Below, piece by piece: positions 9,231 to 20,650 of a stretch of 37,556 nucleotides of DNA; position 1 is the stretch's first letter; each line of letters opens with the position of its first letter. A model generated the notes under the pieces. That model was not told where the DNA came from. It saw only the letters and a program-made list of their open reading frames with translations, and made no database searches. The stretch is from Mesostigma viride (lineage: Eukaryota; Streptophyta; Mesostigmatophyceae; Mesostigmatales; Mesostigmataceae), in assembly GCA_009746045.1 (NCBI GenBank), contig RPFO01000550.1:5001-42556 (forward strand). Direction: 5' to 3'. Both the position numbers and the translations under genes were made by a program.

Positions 9231-10118
9231 GTGCTGGAGGAGCACGTGACCTGGCCGTTGGCCGAGAAGCTGACCTCGCTGAACACGACGCTCAACACGG
9301 TGGAGGCCCGGGTCTCTAATGTGGAAACCAAGGTCGTCCACAAGCTTCAGCCCCAGTTCACGACGCTGCACACCGCGGCGCAGGCATCTGAGACGCACGC
9401 TGCACTTGTCTCTCGCCTTAACCAGGTAGAGGGCAAGTGCGGCGTGCTCATGAAGAAGCTTGAAGCCATCACCGCCCACACCGAGGCCCTTGCCTCACAG
9501 GTCCCAAAGATAGCGGAGCAGACGGCCACCATCGCATCCCAACCACCCCGGCTGGATGCTGGTGACCTCCCGCCCCTCTCCTATGCGGACCTGCTGCGGA
9601 CAGCGACCGCCTCCACCACCGACGCCATCGCTACGAAGCTCCAGGAGCTTGAAGACCTTCGCCAGGCTCAACAACGGGAGGCCACCGACCGCGCCCGCCG
9701 CGACTTCCGGGTGGTGCTGCGTCGCTTCCCCCAGAAGCCAGGTGAGACGTCAGCCTCCCTTGCCGACGAGCTTAAGGACCAGCTCCTTACCCTCACGGGC
9801 CTGGTAGGTGAGGTAGAACTGCGTGGGTGCCACCGCCTTCCCCACTCACGGGACAAGGCGGCTCCCCCACCAGTCCTGCTCACCTTCCCCTCCCGTGAGG
9901 ACAAGTAGCGGTTCCTCTCTCGTCGCAAGCGGTTGCACGACCTCACCTGGACGCTGGACGACGACCTGACCCCCGCTCAGCAGCAGCAGCGACGTGACCT
10001 GTGGCCTGAATACCTCCGCCACAAGCAGGACCCCCAGAAGCCCAAGGTGTACTGGAGGGGCGGGGACCTGATGATCAACCACAAGATGTGGACGCCCCCA
10101 GCGCTCGGGCTAGAATAG
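9231..10118 (+). pseudogene. LINE ORF1-like protein with in-frame stop
   Basis: The open frame 9231-9908 and the following segment to TAG at 10118 are in the same frame, separated only by TAG at 9906-9908 where a glutamine codon would fit (REDK-stop-RFLSRRKRLHD). The N-terminal half is a long coiled coil (LNTTLNTVEARVSNVETK). The C-terminal half reads RDFRVVLRRFPQ, GCHRLPHSRDK, VLLTFPSRED, DDDLTPAQQQQRRDLWPEYL and YWRGGDLMIN. This matches the RRM-plus-C-terminal layout of ORF1 proteins of L1-type LINEs in algae and plants, as far as I can judge by eye; such proteins bind the retrotransposon RNA. No ATG is evident at the start, and the frame extends upstream to about 9130. A 3' tail follows without any ORF2. 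Confidence 0.7.
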
Positions 10119-10545
10119 CTTGTAGCCCTAGCTTTACTTTCAATGGTAGTCACTGCATGCCGCCATGGCCGCCATGCTTAGAATGTTTGCCTAGTTGTGC
10201 CACCTTACCTAGTCACGTGCACCGCTAACGCACGGTACACAACCAGCCATAGCCTTAGCTTAGTCCTTGTACAGCCATGCTACGTCCTGGCTTCGATCAG
10301 ATTACTTGCCCACGCTCCTTGTTATGGTATGCTCACATGGGTCTTATTGCACCCACAGGCTGCCGGATCGTTAGCGTGTCCGTTTAGCTAGCGCGCCCGA
10401 ATGCAGCTGTGGCATGCCTTCTTAGGCATGAAGGAGACTGGGGGTCTCTGCCCTTTCTCCTGTTGTGCACACACAGGGATTAAAAGCACTTCGGTGCTCC
10501 GTGACTCCCCAACGGGGGAACGAGTTTAATTAATTAATAAATTAG
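10119..10545 (+). mobile_element. LINE 3' UTR and tail after ORF1
   Basis: Non-coding sequence after the ORF1 stop. It ends in two adjacent hairpins, AGCAC-TTCG-GTGCT (10486-10499) and CTCCCC-AAC-GGGGG (about 10505-10517), then TTTAATTAATTAATAAATTA. The second hairpin and TTAA-type tail recur at 314-368, 29056-29095 and 29147-29193, so this is most likely the retrotransposon's real 3' end. No ORF2 sequence is present between ORF1 and this tail. Confidence 0.55.
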
Positions 10546-10602
10546 GACCCTACCTACCTAGCACGTATAGGCCTGCGCTATATGTACCTAGCAAAACTTA
10601 AA

Positions 10603-10657
10603 CCTAAACCCTAAACCCTAAACCCTAAACCCTAAACCCTAAACCCTAAACCCTAAA
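10603..10657. repeat. interstitial telomere-type repeats (CCCTAAA)n
   Basis: Seven full CCCTAAA units plus a partial one, in perfect register. CCCTAAA/TTTAGGG is the telomere repeat of most land plants and several algal groups. The block is internal, with unrelated sequence on both sides, and lies 58 bp after the LINE tail. Confidence 0.95.
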
Positions 10658-13281
10658 CAGGTTGAACCCTGAGGTCCCAGGGGTTCCAGGGGTCGACCTA
10701 GGGACGCCGGAGCAAAACTGATCAATCGGCGTCTCAGCCGGCGAACGCTACTGTACACGTTGGTGGTCTGCAGTTTTCCTTATGAAAACTGAATGTTTAT
10801 TGAGTAACTTTTCAACTGGTACACGCTCATTAATTCTCATTGTTCAATGTCAATAAAGTTGAATGGTCATCATGATCATATCCCCATATATGAGTACTCA
10901 CTATAGTTAGTATGAAGTATGTGAAACAATTGAACTAGTATAGTAATTACAAGCACATTGACACATTGACTGCGGCCCGGGCTAAACTGAATAAGTGACT
11001 AGCTGTAGATGGGTTGTCTCAATGGCAAAGACAATAATTAGGTAAGACAACAATGGTTTACTGACTTAGCTCTATGGTTTGTTTTACTTTCGTGTAATTA
11101 TTTTTCTAATGAGGAAATTAGCATAGTGAGTTGACTCCGTGCGGCTGGCATGCCAATGATCATGATGCGCATGATACAAGCTACTAAGTACTTAAGTTAC
11201 TCACTTAGCCACTAGCGTACTACTTTGAGCTACAGCTTAATTAGTTATTAGAGACTGGCAACTTTAATTATAGACTATACTTACTTTCTTTTCACCACTT
11301 AGCATTAATTAATTAATTAATAGACACGTTCAAGACGACGCATATCCGTCCTGAAAGAAAGCCTCCATGCGTTGACAAGCATTAAGGGGACTCGGCGCGG
11401 CGAATATTTTCCGTGCCAAAAAAATTCCGCGGTACCCTCCGTACCGTGAAAAGTGGGTGCACGGTGCGCGCACCCCGGCCTTGCGGAAGTGGCCATGGCG
11501 ACTGCTTTTAGATGAAACGTGACAAATCTGGCTCGCGGAAAGCAGAAAAAATGCTCGATTGTTGGAGAAAATCAGCTACTGATTCTAATTTATGGTGGGA
11601 TGGTTGCGATCTATAATGTCGCGGGCTTTTTTTCTTTGCCATCGGCAGGGGGGGTCCGGCCTGAATTTCTGTCGGGATGAATAAAGTATAATGGATGCCT
11701 GCCGGTGTGATTGTCGATTGTTGCCAGTTTTGATGGTCGTTTACAAGGAAAGCTAGTTTAATGATGTTTCTAAGGCCGTAAAAATTCCCGCTGCTTTCTT
11801 TACCTTTCCCGTCATTTTGCGGTAAGATAACATTAGGCCTGCGCGATGTGTGCCCAACCTCTCCATGAAAGGGTGGCCTTTCTTGCGCGCCTGGGCACGA
11901 ATAAATGCCCGTTATGGTACGTTCTTGTATTAAACGTCTTAATCTAGCGTTTTCCTGCTTTCTTAGCTCGTTGAGCGTAAGCTTTTTGCCTTCTTTCCGG
12001 CCAGATGCTGCCAGTAAGTTGCGGGTCCTGGCGCTGCATCGCTGGATTCCTGGATGTCTTTTAGCAAGTTCGTCTGTGACATGGCTGGCTTTCTGCAGCG
12101 CGTGGCACACAACCTGTCGGGAAGGTGTAATGCTTTTATTTCCATGCTTCTCTGAAATTTCTTTTGCTTTATAGACAGTTGTGTTCGAGGAAATTCACGC
12201 GGTCTTCCTAAGCAGCGGCATCATTTTCCCCAGACACTGACGAGCTGGCACCTGTCTCCTAAAGAAAGTGGCTCGTGCTTGTTAGAAAGGAGGCAGTGTG
12301 CATTTTGTGGGACACAATGCTTTGGTGGCACATGCGTCAGGTAGGTTGTTCCAATGGTCTCTTCACCTTTCCCACTGAGTAAATGATAGCCTTTGTCATG
12401 CTAACCAGAGCAGCTAGCCACAGGTTGGCTGGATAAAAGGCAGCTTATTTTCTCTTTATATACTGCGTGTGTGGTCCTCCACGTGTCCGGCTTGTTGGGC
12501 ATTTTGGAAGAGGGTTTTTAATGTGTTGTTGGGTGAAACAACTTGGTTGTTGGCACAAAATCACACATTATTAGCCTGAGATAGGCATTACATATGCTGC
12601 TCAGGCGTGTCGTCCTACCAGCCTTGTTGTTAAGGGTAGACTCACAAGGCTGGCTGTGCCGATGGAGGGGTGGGGCGTATGAGGCTCCGGACAATCCTCC
12701 TCACACTCCGTGATCAATGTGGGCATGTTTTTGGGTGTCTAGGGTAGCAAAACAGATGTCATTTTGGCTCAGCACTAGCTCAATTCTCTTTTAGTGTCTA
12801 CCCAGGTGGCATCACGGGAAAGTCAATAACTTGAGCTAGGGGTGTCAGATTGAGCTCAAATTTTGGCAGTGTGTTTCCCCCTACTCAGTGGAATTTTGTA
12901 TGTATGGATGACCCAATCTGATGTGTTAATGATTTGATTTATTTTTTTTGGCTAAAAAAAGTACCCATTTTGCGGGAAAATTAATAACTCAAACAAATGT
13001 GACCATTTTGGCCATGTAAATAGCCCAGCTTTTAAAAAAGTGGGGGAACTTTGCAGGTATGTATGGGCAAGTCATTTAGACAAGTGGTTTGTCTTGGGCA
13101 AAATATCCCATAAATAGCGTCTTTTTCTATTTTTAGCTCGCCACCGGTGCGTGGTTGGGGTAGTACCCCCAACAAGTGGTGGTATGAATGTCCAAACATC
13201 ATATTTATGGTACCCAATCATCACTAGATTTTTCCCATGTGCATTGGAACTGATACTCACTAAAGTCTGTTTTTCAGGCTT
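10658..13281. other. long stretch without a convincing gene
   Basis: A/T-rich, with short repeats. GTGTAATTATTTTTCTAATGAG (11092-11113, longest exact run quoted only by position here) recurs at 22744-22765. A (TTAA)n run is at 11304-11322. The block TGCACGGTGCGCGCAC with GGCCATGGCG at 11457-11501 has an inverted relative at 21951-21993. A minus-strand 200-codon frame is listed separately. Otherwise no gene is seen. Confidence 0.6.
11508..12110 (-). CDS. hypothetical 200-codon ORF
   Basis: An uninterrupted minus-strand frame, long for this A/T-rich region. It begins MCHALQKASHVTDELAKRHP, continues through a basic helical stretch (GRKEGKKLTLNELRKQENAR) and ends with an aromatic, proline-containing tail. 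I recognise no family, signal peptide or membrane segment. It could be one exon of a gene, a relic of a transposon or a chance frame. Its isolation among repeats and the lack of any supporting neighbour keep confidence low. Confidence 0.22.
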   Translation of the reverse strand: MCHALQKASHVTDELAKRHPGIQRCSARTRNLLAASGRKEGKKLTLNELRKQENARLRRLIQERTITGIYSCPGAQERPPFHGEVGHTSRRPNVILPQNDGKGKESSGNFYGLRNIIKLAFLVNDHQNWQQSTITPAGIHYTLFIPTEIQAGPPLPMAKKKSPRHYRSQPSHHKLESVADFLQQSSIFSAFREPDLSRFI

Positions 13282-15236
13282 TTGGACGTGCGAGTCCCCT
13301 TAACCCCAATCGCCACCCTCCCCCTCCCCCCCCCCCCACCCCCACCCCCACCTCCAGCACTACCCTTCTCCACCCCCACCCCCACCCCAACCCCCCCGCT
13401 AATAGGGCAACGGCCCATTCTTGGTATTGCTAGTTTTAACGTGCGCACCCTCCCTGCAGATCCTTCTACGAGCGGCGGCACCCCAGCACGCCAACGCGTC
13501 GACGAGCTGATCGCCCTGTGCGCCGACAACAAGATCGCTGTTCTTGGAGTCCAGGAGCACCGACGCACCGTTGACCCTCAGCACGCGGTCAACGGTCTGC
13601 TGGTCGACGACCTGCGTGCAGGCTGGCGGTTCCACTATGGTGGCGGCGACGCGCCGGGCCAAGGTGGTGTGGGCCTCTTGTGCTCGCCGGCAGCATCAGA
13701 GCAGCTCCAGTCCATCGTGCTGCGGTCCCCGCGTGTGCTAGTGGCCACTTTTTCGGCCACTGAGGGCCATTCACACCACACGCTAACCGTTATCGTGGGA
13801 TATGCACCACATGCGGGTCGAGCTCAGGCGGAACGTGAGGCCTTCTTCGACGCCCTCAAGGAGGAGGAGGCCAACATCCCAGCTCGGCACTTCCTGGTTA
13901 TGCTGCTCGACGCCAACGCCACGCTGCCAGTTGGCACTGGGGGCGCTCAGTATTCCCCAACCAACACGACAGCCAACGGTAACACGCCTTTATTTGCGAA
14001 TGTGCTGGCAGAATCTGCGCTGGTTGCATGCAATCACTTCTTTCGCACGCCCCGCTGAGCAGCTGGCCACCTTTTTTGGGCCGTCGGATCGGGTGGTGTG
14101 CCTTGATTATGTCTGCGTACGTCGGGCTCAGCGCCCCTCAGTTGTCGATGCTCGCGTCCTTCAAGATTCTGTCAGCACGGTGGAATCTGATCATCGTCTC
14201 GTGCTCGCTCGCATCAGATTGCGGTTTCCTGGGGTGAAACCGTCGCGACAGCTGGCACCTCAGCCAGATCTGAAAGTGCTCCGGATTGTGCTGAAGGATG
14301 CCGACAAGATGTCAGCGGAAGAGCAGGCCGCTATGTCGCACAGGGATGATTTCCTGGCCGTATTCGACGCCGGGGGCAGCCGACAGCAGTTACACGCCAT
14401 TCCGCCGCCGGGGGATATTTCAGTGATCCTCCGTGGTGTCGCCGCCAAGTATCGCCTGGCTGCCCGCACCCTCCCCACCTTGCCTCCGCGTCGGCAGCTT
14501 GCTGTCCACCGTCACGCACCGACAGTGGTCGCCGCCAGGCAGATGCTCCGCCGCAACAGAGATCCGCTCGCCAAACCTGGGCTGCAAGCAGCTCTGAGGG
14601 CCGCCTACGAGCAGGCTGAGAAGGCAGATGCTCAGTGAGATGGTCAAGGACCTGCGCAGCTGCCAGCAGAAGCACGACGGCAAGGGGGCCTGGTTCTGGT
14701 ACAAGCGCCTCGGGCACCCGGACGGCCTCGGCCGGCCCGACCGCCACGACGTCCCCGGCGCCCCAGCCAAGCGGCTTCGTACCTGGGCCACGGCCACGGC
14801 CGAGGTCGTGGGGACAGCTGCGCCGCCCCCACCCCTGCTCCCAGCCGCCGCCGCCCGCCTGGCCGCCCTGGCCGGCCCCGCAGGGCCCCCGGCCCCGCCT
14901 AGGTCAGCGGCGGACTACCTAGTCCCCCCGCTGGTCGGCCCACTTGGCGACCCGTCTGACATGCCTCCTTTCACCTCTCGCGAGGTCACGGAGGCGGTCC
15001 AGCGCCTGCGTTATGACGCAGCCACCGGCTCTGACGAGATTCCGGCCGCAGTTGTAAAACTTGCAGCCGAATTCCTAGGATCGACACAGGTGTTATGCTG
15101 CTCTTCCGGGACATCTGCAACCGCCTTCTGCTGTCGTCGCAACCACCTCCAGCGGCCTGGCAACACAGTTTTCGCACGATGCTGTACAAGAACAAGGGGT
15201 CGCCTGCCGACCCCGGCAACTACAGACAGAGTGCAA
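13282..15236 (+). pseudogene. LINE ORF2 remnant: AP endonuclease and start of reverse transcriptase
   Basis: The first frame (13282-14058) has a proline-rich lead-in encoded by a C-rich tract, then the endonuclease/exonuclease/phosphatase fold: GIASFNVRTLP (metal-binding Asn), VLGVQEHR (Glu), VIVGYAPH and LLDANATL (Asp/Asn). A frameshift near 14055 moves the continuation to another frame with LDYVCVRR and the catalytic SDHR at about 14193. A second shift near 14630 leads to FTSREVTEAVQRLRYDAATGSDEIPAAVV, the beginning of the reverse transcriptase. A third shift near 15085 leads to LFRDICNRLL and MLYKNKGSPADPGNYR. The sequence stops there, before the catalytic YADD region. This ORF2 would have nicked target DNA and copied LINE RNA; it is dead by frameshifts and truncation. 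Confidence 0.85.
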
Positions 15237-15312
15237 TCGTACGTTATACGCGTTATACGGTCACGGTGGAGTATAATGTATAATACGGTATAATACGGTA
15301 TAATACGGTATT
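15237..15312. repeat. short TATAATACGG repeats at the LINE break
   Basis: About four copies of TATAATACGG, plus related GTTATACG strings, begin exactly where homology to reverse transcriptase ends. This is A/T-rich filler at the truncation point. Confidence 0.7.
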
Positions 15313-16084
15313 ATACGTTTTCGTACGGACACGTGTACTCAGAATACTCTGATTTTACACATTTTAAGACACCCACCATCAATCCACATGTTTTTAACAC
15401 TGTTTTGGACATAATCCAAGGTTGCCCTACCCTCGATCGGCTATACTCTATACGGTGGATATTGTGGACACGATCGATATATTGCATGTAATACTGAGAA
15501 TGTAAACGTGCGCATGCATAATTGTGTGTATGTGTATAACTGTATATATGTGGCTTTGTATTGGTTATGTTTACTTGGGTGCCTTCACTTTGATGCAAGT
15601 AATTATATATGGTAAAAAGGCCAGCAATAACTAGGGGACCGTGCAGTGGGCCAGCAAGGGGCCAACATGTTAAACATGGCTAAACAGGTGGGGATGTACG
15701 TGATAATAAGTAACTCACATATTCTCACCTTCCATACAACAACCTTGTTTTCCAGCAGGCTGAAGAGCATGACAGGCGTCTATGAGCTCGCCAGCTCCTT
15801 GCAACGGTGATGCCGCTCCCAGGCAGCTAGGGTCCTTGACTACGCAATATAGAATGTCTACCGTGTGAAAACCTCCATACAGGAAGCGTAGCAAAGCCAG
15901 ATAACTGCCCGATCAATTCTGGGTAGCTTTAGGAAGCATGGCATACGCAGCGTAAGGAAAACCATTGAAAGCTGCGGAAAATCTGCTAGCACAACTGCAA
16001 CAAGTGGAGAACAAAATAGCAAGAAAAACCCAGAAACGGCGCAAAAATTTTCATGCCAGGTTCATTAAGAGCGCAAACAGACTG
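15313..16084. other. no gene seen
   Basis: A/T-rich intergenic sequence between the broken LINE and the CACTA-like element. Open frames are short and show no motif. Confidence 0.6.
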
Positions 16085-16098
16085 CACTAGGAAGTCGG
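16085..16098 (+). repeat. left terminal inverted repeat CACTAGGAAGTCGG
   Basis: Perfect 14-bp match to the reverse complement of 21064-21077. It begins with the CACTA pentamer diagnostic of the superfamily. Confidence 0.65.
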
Positions 16099-16440
16099 AA
16101 AAAATTCGTCCTGATATTTCTTGATATCGTCCTGAGTTTTTTTTTGAGAAATCCTGAGAAATCCTGAGATATCTTGAGATTGTCTTGAGATCGTCTTGAG
16201 ATTTCCTGAGATTTTTCCTGAGATTGCCCTGATTTTTCCTGATTTTTTTCGTCTTCACAAAATCTGGTAAGTGCACACCTCGGGTCCTGAGATTTCTGGT
16301 GAAAAACTCAGGTATTGAGATTTTGACTTTGTAGTGAAAATCTCAGGACAAAATCTCAGGACAATCTCAGGACAAAAAAACGAGTAGAATCTCAAGAAAA
16401 TCTCAGGACAAAAAAACGAGTAGAATCTCAAGAAAATCAA
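16099..16440. repeat. left subterminal CCTGAGA/CTCAGGA array
   Basis: More than 15 imperfect copies of CCTGAGAT or TTGAGAT in the first half, then CTCAGGACAAAA in inverted orientation in the second half, with T or A runs as spacers. There are two near-identical units around 16375-16437. Composition and motif match the array at the other end of the element. Confidence 0.85.
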
Positions 16441-17039
16441 GAACATGCACAGGCGAATTCTCCAGCCATTCTGGGACAAAACAATGGTGTTATCAGGGAC
16501 CAACAGAAATACGACAATGCAAGATGATTACAACAGGGGCATGACTCACAATCAGTGCATTTATTACATTGATAAATATTATTTAAAAAATCTTTTATTC
16601 ATAGGCAAAAAATAAATCACAACAAAAAGAGGATTGTTTCTTCATCGTTTGGCAGATCTTGTAGATCATTTGGTTCTTCATATACTCTGCCAAACTGTGC
16701 TTCGTTGCACATTTACCTGCACGCATAAACCAGGAAGGGGGAAAAAAGGCATTAAACAGGACCATGATTAGAAACGCTGGGCTGCAGCATGTGCACATGT
16801 ACACCTAACCAGACCAAAGGCATAGCAAACAACATCATGCTCGGCATAAAAAAAGATACTTCTGACTGGTACAAAACATTGAAAGGGTGACCCAAGTGAA
16901 AGCCTAGCACCGCCATTATTGAGATGTGCAAGACCAAGAAACCACGACATTGCATATGACCGATGCATTGAAAAAGGGAAAACACGTTTATTAACTGTGA
17001 AGCTCCAGGGTAACTAGACTAAATTTCTTCAGGGCAAGG
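16441..17039. other. element interior, no gene seen
   Basis: A/T-rich. Short minus-strand frames (up to 82 codons) lack recognisable motifs. Confidence 0.5.
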
Positions 17040-17625
17040 GACTAATTGAATTCAGCAAGCAAGCGTACATGCGCGCAAGGACGAGAGTGGCTAAATAAGG
17101 AAGCAAGGGCGTAACAAAGGAAGCAAGGGACTGATTAGATTCAGCAAGCAAGCAATTGCAAGCATGCAAGGAAGAGGGGCTAACAAAGGAAGCAAGGGCC
17201 TAACAAAGGAATCAGGGGACTGATTCCATTCAGCAAGTGGTCAAGCATGCAGGGAAGGAACGGCCTAACCAAGTAGGCAAGGTCATATCAAAGGAAGCAA
17301 GGCATTAATTAAATTCAGCAAGCATGCGAGGAAGAGTGGCTTACAAAGGAAGCATGGGACTAAGAAAGGAAGCAAGGGACTAATTACATTCAGGAAGCAC
17401 GCATGCAAGGAAGCAAGGGAATAAAGCAAGGAACTAATCAAATTCAGCAAGCGGCTAAACAACCAAGCAAGGGCCTAATCAAGGAAGAAAGCAACCACGC
17501 AAAGAAGCAAGCAAGCACGCAAAGACGGAAACAAGCATGCAAGGAAGCAAGGGGTTTATCGAACTCAGCAAGCAAGCATGCAAGGAAGCAAGGAGCAAGT
17601 GAGGGACCAAGGGACTAATCAACTT
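17040..17625. repeat. degenerate AAGGAAGCAAGGGACTAATT repeats
   Basis: Imperfect minisatellite of 50-70 bp units built from GGAAGCAAGGGACTAATTNAATTCAGCAAGC. Purine-rich on the plus strand, about ten units. The short open frame at 17403-17618 is made of these repeats and is not a gene. Confidence 0.85.
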
Positions 17626-19489
17626 TATGACACTTACCACGCAGAAGGGACAACCTCATGACCGCGGAGAAGATAACATTCCGTCCCTCCTGTTGCGATT
17701 GCAAAGGGGAGAAAGAATAGTAGTGATGTAAGGAATGAATTCCAGTGCAAAATTAGGAAAATACCTTCAATAACAAAGCTAGTAAGTAGGCAAGGTAATT
17801 AAAAAGTAGGTAGCAAACTGATGACAACATGCACATACTCACGCATGGACCAACCAAGTTAGTATCTAATCTACTATGTGGCTTATGAGGAAGCACCATG
17901 AAACATTTGACCTTACTGGCTTCATCAGAACACGTCTAGATGCTTTTCCTTTGCAAAGATAGTCGCAATTGACGCTTGGGGCTTGCATGGGATTCAGGTC
18001 TGCATGGACGTGCTTTGACAACAAACGGGCATGTACGCACAAAAATGCCCAAGGACGGTACTTCATGATGGTCATCTTCATGAAATTGACCACGCATGTA
18101 AGAGGACAAGAAATCAAGTATTCAGAGTTCATGCTATACTAAGAAACCAGCTTTTGCTCAGAATGCCGCTTTTGCGGTCTATGGGCCTTCCAATGCAAAC
18201 TGCCAAGCAATTCTCATAAGTATCCTTGCTCAGCTACGCAGTTGCTCATTTTCCCGGCTCCATTCCTCTTCGATCACAGCCTGTCCATGACGGCCTTGTA
18301 GGTTTTGGATAGCTCCAGAATCTCGCTCTGTTTATTCTCCGTTACTTATGTCACTCACATGTCGTCGCTACTAGAACCGCTTCTAGTGCGGTTCTCGCTG
18401 CCACCCCTGCTGCCACACCTGCAGCGCTTGTTATTCGGTGGTTGCATTCATTGGTTACGTATGGAAATCGGTTGCCCCATCGCTCGAGCTAGCGTGTATG
18501 TGCCCTCACTGCCCGCTAGCCCCAGCACTGACTTGACTGCGAACAACGGCTAGGGCTACGTCAGACGCGTTTTTTTGAATTTGCGCAAAAAAAAAGATTG
18601 CGACTAGGTCACATCCGTAGCCAGCGGCAGGCGGAATGTCTCGAGTGATTCCAGCCAAGCGATCTTCCGTATTGTCATGACATCTTACCTTTCCACTGGT
18701 TACTACTTGTCTCAAAGCCTTTTAGAACGGTCGGAGCCGCAAACTGCCGATAAATTTACAGGTACAGTAACTAGTATTCACCAATGAAAGCCACAGGCAT
18801 TTAAAAAACCGCCGTCCTGCCAGACCCTAGAAAACGCTTGGTCCTGCCTTTGCCGGACAACCATTGGAGCAGGTTATAAAGTGCGACAACGATTTCTGAT
18901 TGTTGGCTGACAGACTGACAGCCGACAATTATTAACGCAAAGTCACTAAAGCAATTAGGCAGTGAGAACATTCTACAAAAGAGCTCTTAGTTCGGGCTTT
19001 ATATAAGTAGTACCTGCCTGTTAAAAATTGGAACAAGGATACGGTTCCGGCATCCGTTTATTCCGAAGCCGGTACGGGCAAGGCTAGGGAACCGGCGTGG
19101 GAATAAACTGAACTGAACATAACTGAAATAAAGGCCGTTATGATGCCGTGAAATAGCCGCATGACGACAGTGCCGTTCCAAACTTTCAACTTCGCGCCCT
19201 ACCTCTCTTAACCGTTACCTGGTAGACCGTTGGTCCAACGAGCGAAAAATTTAGAAAGGTTGCGATTAGGCAACGCGACCTTGCACCTAGCCGCACCCAT
19301 GAACGCCTTCAGCAGCCATGGTAGGCAACACAACCCTGCACCTAGCCGCACCATTCCATAAACGCCTTCATCAGCCATGTTAGGCCGGAATAGACACGGC
19401 ATTTCCACTTTGGGTCTCGCACTAGTCAAGTCACTTGCTCAGATAGAAAGCAATGGATCACGCAAAACCAGGAGCCACGCCTCCCCACG
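17626..19489. other. element interior upstream of the ORF, no clear exon
   Basis: Several short frames, none convincing. A pair of direct repeats containing CACAACCCTGCACCTAGCCGC / CGACCTTGCACCTAGCCGCAC lies at about 19270-19370. If the 19490 ORF is a last exon, upstream exons should lie here or have been deleted. Confidence 0.45.
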
Positions 19490-20485
19490 ATGATTACGGC
19501 GGCGGTGTGTGGCATGGAGCCTGCTTGTGACGAGCATGACTCAATCCACATCAATGGCAGCAATTACCGAACTGCAGTCGCCGACCTTCGACAAACTGTT
19601 CGCCATCGCAACTCGGGAGTAATGGTTTATGGTAAAGAGGGGGTTAGGTATGGCCGCATCACACACATTCTGCATAGTTTCCTCCGTGCCCCGACGGAAG
19701 GATGGAGTAGGCAAGTTCTTTTAAAGGTCGCTCTGTTTGATGTCGGTTCTGTGAAAGAGCTCCCTTTAGAGGGATTGACGCTTATACCTTTAGGGGAGCG
19801 AGCGCCCAAGCAGGATGCTTTAGTCCTTCCCGGGAGTGTATGTTCAGTTGGTTTTGTAGTTGATCCAGAGTATGCACCTGAGATAGCCATCGTGCACTGT
19901 AAATTGCCGTGGCAAATGGTAAAGGAAACGTGTAGTGCAGCCCAGCATGTATTATCCCGTGCTGCAGGTGCTCAGCTGAGAACCACAGACGTGTATGCTG
20001 ATATGAACCTGCAGCGCAAGGTGACACTGTGTGTTAAGCGAAGAGACATGACAACACGAGGTCGTTCACAAGGTAATCGCACTGCACCCATAGATCCACA
20101 AGCAACCACTGCACGCATGGCTGCGGAGCCACAAGCAACCACTGCACCTAATCGCTCACGTGGCAAGCGCACTGTTGGCACATTGGTAGAACCACAAGCA
20201 ACCACTGCACCAAGCCGCTCGCGTGGCAAGCGCACTGCGGACACATTGGTAGAAACACACACAGCCGCTGCACCAAACCGCTCGCGTGGCAAGAGCATTG
20301 CTGGCAAGTCCATGGCAGCGGCTAGTGGCAGCGCATCAAGCCCTGATGACATTGCTAGTGATTTGTCGCTGAGCAGCGACGGTGAGGCATGCATTCCCAC
20401 ACAAAGGAGAAGTGAGAGGCAACGTGTGGTAGTAAATTATGCGGACTCTGACAGTGCTGCATACACTGATGAGGAGTGGGATTGA
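19490..20485 (+). CDS. 331-residue protein, resembles C-terminal region of a CACTA/Tnp2-like transposase
   Basis: ATG at 19490 to TGA at 20485, uninterrupted. Residues 1-180 are globular: GVRYGRITHILHSF, then QVLLKVALFDVG and VCSVGFVVDPEYAPEIAIVHCKLPW. The 'YG.I..IL....l.k..lfd' pattern is that of the beta-rich C-terminal domain of Tnp2/Plavaka transposases and resembles FWFAEVGTIFML...WFVPIWFES in exon 4 of the gene at 1134-5693, but the similarity is weak and judged by eye. Residues 190-270 hold about four copies of a 22-residue repeat (PQATTAPNRSRGKRT), basic and probably disordered, possibly DNA-binding. The end is acidic (YADSDSAAYTDEEWD). It lies inside the CACTA-like element and points toward its right end. 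It may be a terminal exon or a stand-alone remnant. Confidence 0.5.
   Translation: MITAAVCGMEPACDEHDSIHINGSNYRTAVADLRQTVRHRNSGVMVYGKEGVRYGRITHILHSFLRAPTEGWSRQVLLKVALFDVGSVKELPLEGLTLIPLGERAPKQDALVLPGSVCSVGFVVDPEYAPEIAIVHCKLPWQMVKETCSAAQHVLSRAAGAQLRTTDVYADMNLQRKVTLCVKRRDMTTRGRSQGNRTAPIDPQATTARMAAEPQATTAPNRSRGKRTVGTLVEPQATTAPSRSRGKRTADTLVETHTAAAPNRSRGKSIAGKSMAAASGSASSPDDIASDLSLSSDGEACIPTQRRSERQRVVVNYADSDSAAYTDEEWD
20090..20310 (+). repeat. 66-bp coding repeats (RSRGKR units)
   Basis: Three to four imperfect copies of a unit of about 66 bp encoding PQATTAPNRSRGKRTVGTLV-type sequence within the ORF. The period is a multiple of three, so the frame is kept. Copies differ at several positions. Confidence 0.75.
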
Positions 20486-20650
20486 TTATATTCCTAATAT
20501 AATGTAATGATGGATTGATGTAACTTGTTGTGTGCTTGTCACACTTATATTTATTTATTTCCAATGAACATGTGTGTCAACTGCATCATTTCTGCATCCA
20601 CATATATTGCATAAGTGTCCTGTCTTCATGCACTTGAGAGTTCTCAAGTG

